A stretch of 64,000 nt of DNA from an uncultured Clostridia bacterium (GTDB lineage Bacteria > Bacillota > Clostridia > Oscillospirales > Acutalibacteraceae). Under the pieces are notes generated by a model. It had not been told where the DNA came from. It saw only the letters and a list, made by a program, of their open reading frames with translations, and made no database searches. Below, one piece after another: positions 59,747-64,000 of the stretch. Where the stretch lies: positions 1 to 64,000 of the forward strand of contig CANRMX010000005.1 in the NCBI GenBank assembly GCA_947631855.1, in the 5' to 3' direction. Position 1 is the stretch's first letter. Every line of letters starts with the position of its first letter. A program made the translations under genes and the position numbers.

Positions 59747-60400
59747 ATGAAACGAACCAAACTCACCCGTGTTGTTTCCGTGCTGATGGTGCTGCTTCTC
59801 TGCCTCTCCCTCCCGGCCTGCGCCGAGAAAAAGGCCGAGGCCCCTGCTATTGATTCACTGCTGCTCACTGCATCGAACACCGACCCGGAGGAGGTCGCAG
59901 AACTGCTGGCCGACCGCATCGAAGAAAATCGCCCAACGACCGATGAAGACGGCAACGCTGCCGGGTATATCCTGTATCTGAAAGACCAGCAGTGGATGGG
60001 CCGCCCGCTCACCACCACGGTCACGTGGATCAGCCAGGCTATGTCCGGCGCGGGGATCGTTGGCGAGGGCAGATTCTCCAAGACCGACGACACGCTGAAC
60101 TATCTTCAGGACGGATACGACGCCTTAAAAGCCCAGTGCGGCGAGCCCTTTGTCACGAAATTCCGCAACACCGACACCTCGGATTTTTGGGTGGACGCGG
60201 GCTACACCGGCGACAACGGCCGGGAACTGGTGGAAAAATTCTGGAACGACGACGAGCTGATCGCGCTGGATATGCAATTCTACTATCCCGGTGACAAGTC
60301 CACGGAAACCCATGGCCACTACATCCTCTACCGCCTCTCCAAATCCGAGATTCTGGAAGACCCCATTGGTGTGAGCGTTACATTGAATCCATCTCGGTGA
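59747..60400 (+). CDS. Lipoprotein, function unknown
   Basis: This is a 217-aa protein with signal peptide and lipobox (LSLPACAEK), after AGGAGGG. The mature part has one folded domain of about 180 residues with GYILYLKDQQWMG, FSKTDDTLNYLQDGYDALKAQCG and a C-terminal HGHYILYRLSKSEILE. It has no named family I can support. It is the first of four envelope proteins before the terminator at 61.3 kb. The stop codon overlaps the start of the next track frame, so coupling is possible. Confidence 0.78.
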   Translation: MKRTKLTRVVSVLMVLLLCLSLPACAEKKAEAPAIDSLLLTASNTDPEEVAELLADRIEENRPTTDEDGNAAGYILYLKDQQWMGRPLTTTVTWISQAMSGAGIVGEGRFSKTDDTLNYLQDGYDALKAQCGEPFVTKFRNTDTSDFWVDAGYTGDNGRELVEKFWNDDELIALDMQFYYPGDKSTETHGHYILYRLSKSEILEDPIGVSVTLNPSR

Positions 60401-60465
60401 GCGTTGCATTTCTGGGCAACTATCCCGGAGCATTTGGCGAAGGATTCATGGAAGAAGCCAAACCC

Positions 60466-60657
60466 ATGACCCCCATGCAAATCGTTTCCATCATACTGGT
60501 CACGCTGGCCTTCGTCGCCGTGATGGCGCTGATCCTCTTCCTGTTCCTGCGCCGCGGCGGCAAGCACCAGAAGGACGCAAGCAGCGAGCAATTGCTGGCC
60601 TTCCGCAAGGGCGGCATCAACAATCCTCCTTCCGGCGGCGGCATCGGCCGTCCGTAA
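60466..60657 (+). CDS. Small single-span membrane protein, copy 1
   Basis: This is a 63-aa protein: MTPMQIVSIILVTLAF begins one membrane span (residues 6-27), then RRGGKHQKDASSEQLL and a Gly/Pro-rich end. The start at 60466 matches the duplicate at 60747; ATG 60448 with GAAGGATTC is an alternative that adds six residues. Function unknown. The next gene is nearly the same protein (59 of 63 residues identical by eye), so this is a recent tandem duplication. Both include the same 3' flank TAAGCCTTCGCCCTG. Confidence 0.72.
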   Translation: MTPMQIVSIILVTLAFVAVMALILFLFLRRGGKHQKDASSEQLLAFRKGGINNPPSGGGIGRP

Positions 60658-60746
60658 GCCTTCGCCCTGCAATTTTCCAAATTGTGAGGAATATTTTTCC
60701 GACAATGTGCGGATTCCCTAACCTATTTGAGAAAGGAGAAAAAACC

Positions 60747-60938
60747 ATGACCCCCATGCAAATCGTTTCCATCGTACTGGTCACGCTGGCTTTCATCGTC
60801 GTGATGGCGCTGATCCTCTTCCTGTTCCAGCGCCGCGGCGGCAAGCACCAGAAGGACGCAAGCAGCGAGCAATTGCTGGCCTTCCGCAAGGGCGGCATCA
60901 ACAATCCTCCTTCCGGCGGCGGCATCGGCCGTCCGTAA
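60747..60938 (+). CDS. Small single-span membrane protein, copy 2
   Basis: This is a 63-aa tandem duplicate of the gene before it, differing only at about four residues (I to V, V to I, A to V, L to Q), all in or beside the membrane span; the cytoplasmic tail is the same. It has its own ribosome site (AAAGGAGAA). The conserved tail against a changing span suggests the tail is the functional part. Confidence 0.78.
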   Translation: MTPMQIVSIVLVTLAFIVVMALILFLFQRRGGKHQKDASSEQLLAFRKGGINNPPSGGGIGRP

Positions 60939-60975
60939 GCCTTCGCCCTGCCATTTTCCAAGAGGGTGATTGTCA

Positions 60976-61245
60976 ATGTTCAAAAGAATAAGAGTATTGA
61001 CGAAAATAGCCCTGTGTATCAGCGTGATTGTCACGTTCTCTCTCACCACCGTCTATCTTGTCAATTTGCTTCCGGACATGGACGGCTTGTTGATATACAA
61101 CATGATCTCGCGGTGGATTTACGGTGAGAACGGCTGGACGCTCAAAATGCTTTTCAATGGCTTTGCGTGTTCGGCAGGGATTACCGTGTTGCTTTTCGTT
61201 GTCAATACCGTTCTTGATATTGTGGCGTTGATAAAATCCAAATAA
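60976..61245 (+). CDS. Small two-span membrane protein
   Basis: This is an 89-aa protein with spans at about residues 9-29 and 62-84, a short exposed loop (LLPDMDGLLIYNMISRWIYGENGW) between, and KSK at the end. ATG 60976 follows GAGGGTGATTGTCA. I recognise no family. It is the last gene before a strong terminator and follows the duplicated membrane proteins by 37 nt. Its codons are more AT-rich than those of neighbouring housekeeping genes. Confidence 0.7.
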   Translation: MFKRIRVLTKIALCISVIVTFSLTTVYLVNLLPDMDGLLIYNMISRWIYGENGWTLKMLFNGFACSAGITVLLFVVNTVLDIVALIKSK

Positions 61246-61260
61246 GCGCTCATAATAGAT

Positions 61261-61297
61261 GCCTGTACCGTCACTTGCGGCGGTACAGGCATTTTTT
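61261..61297 (+). terminator. Strong terminator of the small envelope cluster
   Basis: GCCTGTACCG pairs with CGGTACAGGC, followed by ATTTTTTG. Confidence 0.9.
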
Positions 61298-61333
61298 GCA
61301 GAAAAGGAGTGTATCGTGCTTGTCCCTCGAATG

Positions 61334-62344
61334 TTATCCTTCCTCAATCGACCGCTGGGGCAGGGCGTTCAGATTCATCCCGGCGGTGCGGCCGTTTAAC
61401 AGCTCATAATATCCCTGGGCCGCGATCATGGCGGCGTTGTCGCCGCAGAGGGAGAGCTCCGGCATACACAGCCGGTAGCCCTGCTCCGCGCACAGGGCGG
61501 TGAGCCTGCGGCGCAGCAGGCGGTTGGCGGAGACGCCTCCGGCCACCGCCAGGGTCTTCATGCCCGTCTCCCGGGCGGCCCGCAGGAAGTGGTCGATCAG
61601 GTACTCCACCACGGCCTTGCGGTAGGAGGCGCAGAGATCCGGCACGTCGATTTCCTCGCCCCGCTGCTTTGCGCCGTTGAGCAGATTCAGCGCCGCCGTC
61701 TTGAGCCCGGAAAAGCTGAAATCCAGCGGGGCGCCGGCGACCCTTGGCCGGGGCAGGGGATAGGCGGAATCGTCCCCGGTCTCGGCGATGCGGTCCAGCT
61801 CCACGCCGCCGGGATAGGGAATGCCCATGGCTCGGGCGGCCTTGTCGAAGGCTTCGCCGGCGGCGTCGTCCCGGGTGCGGCCCAAAATGGAGAGCCGGGT
61901 GTAGGATTCCACCGCCACGATGTGGGAGTGCCCGCCCGACACCACCAGGCAGAGGAAGGGCGGCTCCAAATCGGCGTGGGACAGGTAATTGGCGGCGATA
62001 TGCCCCCGCAGATGGTGCACCGGCACCAGCGGCAGCCCGGCGGAGAGCGAAAGCCCCTTGGCGAAATTGACCCCCACCAGCAGCGCGCCGATGAGCCCCG
62101 GCGCGTAGGTGACGGCCACTCCGTCCAGTTCCTCCAATGTTTTCCCGCTTTTTTCCAGAGCCTCCCGCACCACGGGCACGATGGCCTCGGCGTGCCTGCG
62201 GGAGGCGATCTCCGGCACCACGCCGCCATAGATGCGGTGCTCGGCGATCTGCGTGGCCACCGCGCTGGAAAGCACCTCCCGGCCATCCCGCACCACGGCG
62301 GCGGCGGTCTCGTCGCAGGAGGTCTCGATCCCCAAAATCAACAT
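61334..62344 (-). CDS. tsaD: tRNA threonylcarbamoyltransferase TsaD
   Basis: This is a 336-aa ASKHA-fold protein. It has LGIETSCDETAAAVV, the metal His pair in VPVHHLRGHIAANYL, VVSGGHSHIV, and the late GGVSANRLLRRRL. It transfers the threonylcarbamoyl group to A37 of tRNAs (t6A) with TsaB and TsaE. RimI lies 12 nt upstream; TsaB is not in the window. TcdA at 27.4 kb acts on the same base. Confidence 0.98.
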   Translation of the reverse strand: MLILGIETSCDETAAAVVRDGREVLSSAVATQIAEHRIYGGVVPEIASRRHAEAIVPVVREALEKSGKTLEELDGVAVTYAPGLIGALLVGVNFAKGLSLSAGLPLVPVHHLRGHIAANYLSHADLEPPFLCLVVSGGHSHIVAVESYTRLSILGRTRDDAAGEAFDKAARAMGIPYPGGVELDRIAETGDDSAYPLPRPRVAGAPLDFSFSGLKTAALNLLNGAKQRGEEIDVPDLCASYRKAVVEYLIDHFLRAARETGMKTLAVAGGVSANRLLRRRLTALCAEQGYRLCMPELSLCGDNAAMIAAQGYYELLNGRTAGMNLNALPQRSIEEG

Positions 62345-62356
62345 AACAGCATCCCC

Positions 62357-62815
62357 TTAAAACCACAGGGTGTAGATCAGGGCGTTTTCCCTGGGCTTTT
62401 CGTAGTAATTTTTTCGCAGCCCGGCCCGCCGGAAGCCCAGCTTTTCATACAGCGCCATGGCCCCCACATTGGATTCCCGCACTTCCAGCGACACGAACGC
62501 CCCGCCCAGCTCCCGGGCCTTGTCGATCAGCCGCAGCAGCAGCGCGGTGGCAGCGCCCTGCCGGCGGGATTCCGGGAACACGGCGATGTTGGCGATGTAG
62601 CAGTCTCCGGCGGCGCAGAGCATCCCGCCGTAGCCCGCCACCTGCTCTTTGCCGGGAGATTCCGGCGATGTGCGCAGCGCAACATAAAACACCCACTGGG
62701 GATTCCCCAGCCCGTCCCGCAGCGTGGCCTCGCTCCACGGGGAGGAGAAGCAGGTCTCCTCCAGCCGTGCCACCTCGGGGATGTGGCGCAGCCGCATGGG
62801 CACGATCTCAATCAT
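62357..62815 (-). CDS. rimI: Ribosomal protein alanine N-acetyltransferase RimI
   Basis: This is a 152-aa GNAT protein. It has MIEIVPMRLRHIPEVARLEETCFSSPWSEA (the RimI start), NIAVFPESRRQGAATALLLRL (acetyl-CoA loop) and VGAMALYEKLGFRRAGLRKNYY. In E. coli it acetylates ribosomal protein S18. RimI is commonly found beside tsaD in Firmicutes, as here. It overlaps the phosphatase gene upstream by 8 nt. Confidence 0.94.
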   Translation of the reverse strand: MIEIVPMRLRHIPEVARLEETCFSSPWSEATLRDGLGNPQWVFYVALRTSPESPGKEQVAGYGGMLCAAGDCYIANIAVFPESRRQGAATALLLRLIDKARELGGAFVSLEVRESNVGAMALYEKLGFRRAGLRKNYYEKPRENALIYTLWF

Positions 62816-63260
62816 GGCAGGCCTCCGGCGGGAACCGCTCCAGCAGCGTTTCGAGAAAGGCCAGCAATTCCCGCGTCAGCGTGTCCCTGCACCGGCGGTA
62901 CGCGTCCAGGTCCTGCCCGAAGGGATCCTCCACGAAGCCCGGCACATAGATGGCGTCCATGGGCGCGCCCGCCTGCCGGAGGATATACCCGTGGGTCTGG
63001 GACATGGTGAAGAACAGGTCCCACCGCGGGATCTCCTCCCCCGTCAGCCTTCTGGCCCGGTGCCCGGCGATATCCACGCCCACTTCTTTGCAGGCCAGCA
63101 CCGCGTTCTCACTGGCGGGCTGGCCCTCCACGGCGGAGAGCCCGGCGCTTTGGCACAGCACCCGGGATTCCAGCCCGTGCTCCGTCAGCATCTTCCGGAA
63201 GATGCCCTCCGCCATGGGGCTGCGGCAGGTGTTGCCGGTACAGACAAACAGGATCTTCAC
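62808..63260 (-). CDS. Low molecular weight protein-tyrosine phosphatase
   Basis: This is a 150-aa protein beginning at a GTG (63260) that follows GGAGGAG by 6 nt and gives (V)KILFVCTGNTCRSPMAEG, where CTGNTCRS is the C-x5-R-S phosphate loop. The C-terminal acidic loop (VPGFVEDPFGQDLDAYRRC) holds the general-acid Asp. It removes phosphate from protein tyrosines; arsenate reductase activity is possible in relatives. The track frame 62808..63419 runs through upstream non-coding sequence. Confidence 0.92.
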   Translation of the reverse strand: MKILFVCTGNTCRSPMAEGIFRKMLTEHGLESRVLCQSAGLSAVEGQPASENAVLACKEVGVDIAGHRARRLTGEEIPRWDLFFTMSQTHGYILRQAGAPMDAIYVPGFVEDPFGQDLDAYRRCRDTLTRELLAFLETLLERFPPEACHD

Positions 63261-63273
63261 AAGCGTCTCCTCC

Positions 63274-64000
63274 TCAGCCCTTGGCGTCATACCAGGTCTT
63301 TCCGGCGTGGGCGTCCGCCACCATGGGCACGGAGAGCGCCACCGCCCGCTCCATTTCCTCGGTGAGCACCGTCCGCACCGTTTCCGCCTCCGCCTCGGGG
63401 CATTCCAAGATGAGCTCATCGTGCACCTGCAGGATCAGCTTGGCCGAAAGCCCTTCCGCTTCCAGCCGGTCGCTGACCCGGATCATGGCGATCTTGATGA
63501 TATCCGCCGCGGTGCCCTGAATGGGCATATTCCGGGCCACCCGCTCCCCAAAGGCCCGGGTGTTGAAGTTGGAGCTTTTCAGCTCGGGCAGGTACCGTCT
63601 GCGGCCAAAGAGCGTCTCCACATAGCCCGTCTCTCTTGCCTCGTCGGTGACCCGCTGCATATAGCGGTCCACACCGGCGTAGTTGCGCAGATATTCCTTG
63701 ATATAGGCGTCGGCCTCCGCCCGGCTGACGCCGATGTCCTTCGACAGGGAGAAAGCCCCGATGCCGTACACGATGCCGAAATTCACCGCCTTGGCCCGGC
63801 TGCGCATTTCGGGGGTGACGAATTCCTGGGGCATGCGGAACACGCGGGCGGCGGTGGAGGCGTGGATATCCCGCCCGGCCAGGAAGTCCTCCCGCAGAAC
63901 TGCGTCATCGGCCACGTGGGCCAGCACCCGCAGCTCGATCTGGGAATAGTCCGCGTCCACCAGCAGGCCGTGTTCGGCGGCGAAGAATTTCCGCAATTCT
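63274..64000 (-). CDS. polA: DNA polymerase I, C-terminal part (cut by window end)
   Basis: The visible 240 codons are the last part of a family A polymerase; the gene continues beyond position 64000. Motif A reads DADYSQIELRVLAH, the O helix (motif B) RAKAVNFGIVYGIGAFSLS, and motif C VHDELILEC. It fills gaps in repair and replaces RNA primers. The frame continues in the last codons as GAA TTG CGG (E-L-R), so the track TTG start at 63996 is internal. The LMW phosphatase gene begins 13 nt after its stop. Confidence 0.97.
   Translation of the reverse strand, partial: ELRKFFAAEHGLLVDADYSQIELRVLAHVADDAVLREDFLAGRDIHASTAARVFRMPQEFVTPEMRSRAKAVNFGIVYGIGAFSLSKDIGVSRAEADAYIKEYLRNYAGVDRYMQRVTDEARETGYVETLFGRRRYLPELKSSNFNTRAFGERVARNMPIQGTAADIIKIAMIRVSDRLEAEGLSAKLILQVHDELILECPEAEAETVRTVLTEEMERAVALSVPMVADAHAGKTWYDAKG

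Overview
The window looks like chromosomal DNA of a GC-rich, anaerobic, low-redox Gram-positive bacterium, most likely Clostridia of the Oscillospirales/Ruminococcaceae type. This is inferred from gene content, not from a database match. Pointers are a 2-hydroxyacyl-CoA dehydratase/activase pair, a SCIFF peptide with its radical SAM maturase, a class II GalT, teichoic-acid-type genes (TagD, TagB/F-like), a Firmicute darA-holB-ricT-trmN6-rsmI cluster, stand-alone dicluster ferredoxin, strong GGAGG ribosome sites and TTGACA-17-TATAAT promoters. No rRNA, tRNA, phage or CRISPR array was seen.

Layout. 0.1-2.6 kb: a small membrane-protein/XRE regulator/lipoprotein operon, divergent from a Pro/Thr/Glu-rich type I membrane protein. 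2.7-8.1 kb, minus strand: response regulator, sensor kinase and HtrA protease operon, then a lipid kinase and a thioesterase. 8.3-12.5 kb: acyl-CoA dehydratase activase and its partner. 12.9-15.8 kb: a divergent solute-binding lipoprotein and Kef-type antiporter. 16.1-20.6 kb: galT-comF-folE-folP-folB-folK. 20.8-22.9 kb: an alkyl-base DNA glycosylase facing a hypothetical gene and a broken winged-helix (AlkZ-related) gene. 23.2-24.1 kb: two tandem copies of a small holin-like type I toxin-antitoxin unit, too short for the ORF track. 24.2-27.2 kb: an Orn/Lys/Arg-type decarboxylase, then the SCIFF precursor and maturase. 27.4-33 kb: TcdA, a FGGY sugar kinase, a VanY-like peptidase, a second lipid kinase and a TIM-barrel isomerase. 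33.1-40.5 kb: secA, a lipoprotein, a left-handed beta-helix acyltransferase-like protein, and an FHA-SEDS fusion overlapping its class B PBP. 40.5-44.7 kb: manA, a PfkB kinase, cyclophilin, exonuclease III and a sirtuin, followed by the 3' remnant of another sirtuin. 45-50 kb, minus strand: tagD, TagB/F-like, flippase, GT2 and an MFS carrier. 50.2-56.6 kb: polysaccharide deacetylase, AGCS symporter and the darA-to-rsmI cluster. 56.7-61.3 kb: a MORN lipoprotein, pyruvate kinase and a set of small envelope proteins, two of them tandem duplicates. 61.3-64 kb, minus strand: polA (cut by the window edge), LMW phosphatase, rimI and tsaD.

Three non-genic patterns stand out. A dispersed repeat of about 110-195 bp occurs in at least five copies between genes, usually at operon ends, and finishes in a GTGTCTCCCC or GTGCCTCCCC hairpin or an AAGAAAAAGTAAG inverted repeat. 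The toxin-antitoxin units each have a sense promoter and a converging antisense promoter whose -35 and -10 boxes are both perfect consensus. A terminator sits between the SCIFF precursor and its maturase. Functionally the window is rich in envelope biology (SEDS/PBP, SecA, HtrA, VanY, teichoic-type genes, deacetylase), nucleic-acid maintenance (PolA, HolB, Xth, Mpg, TsaD, TcdA, RsmI, TrmN6) and anaerobic carbon and cofactor metabolism (Pyk, GalT, ManA, folate). Coordinates and starts were chosen by hand from ribosome sites and family start positions; promoter and RNA calls are predictions from sequence only.
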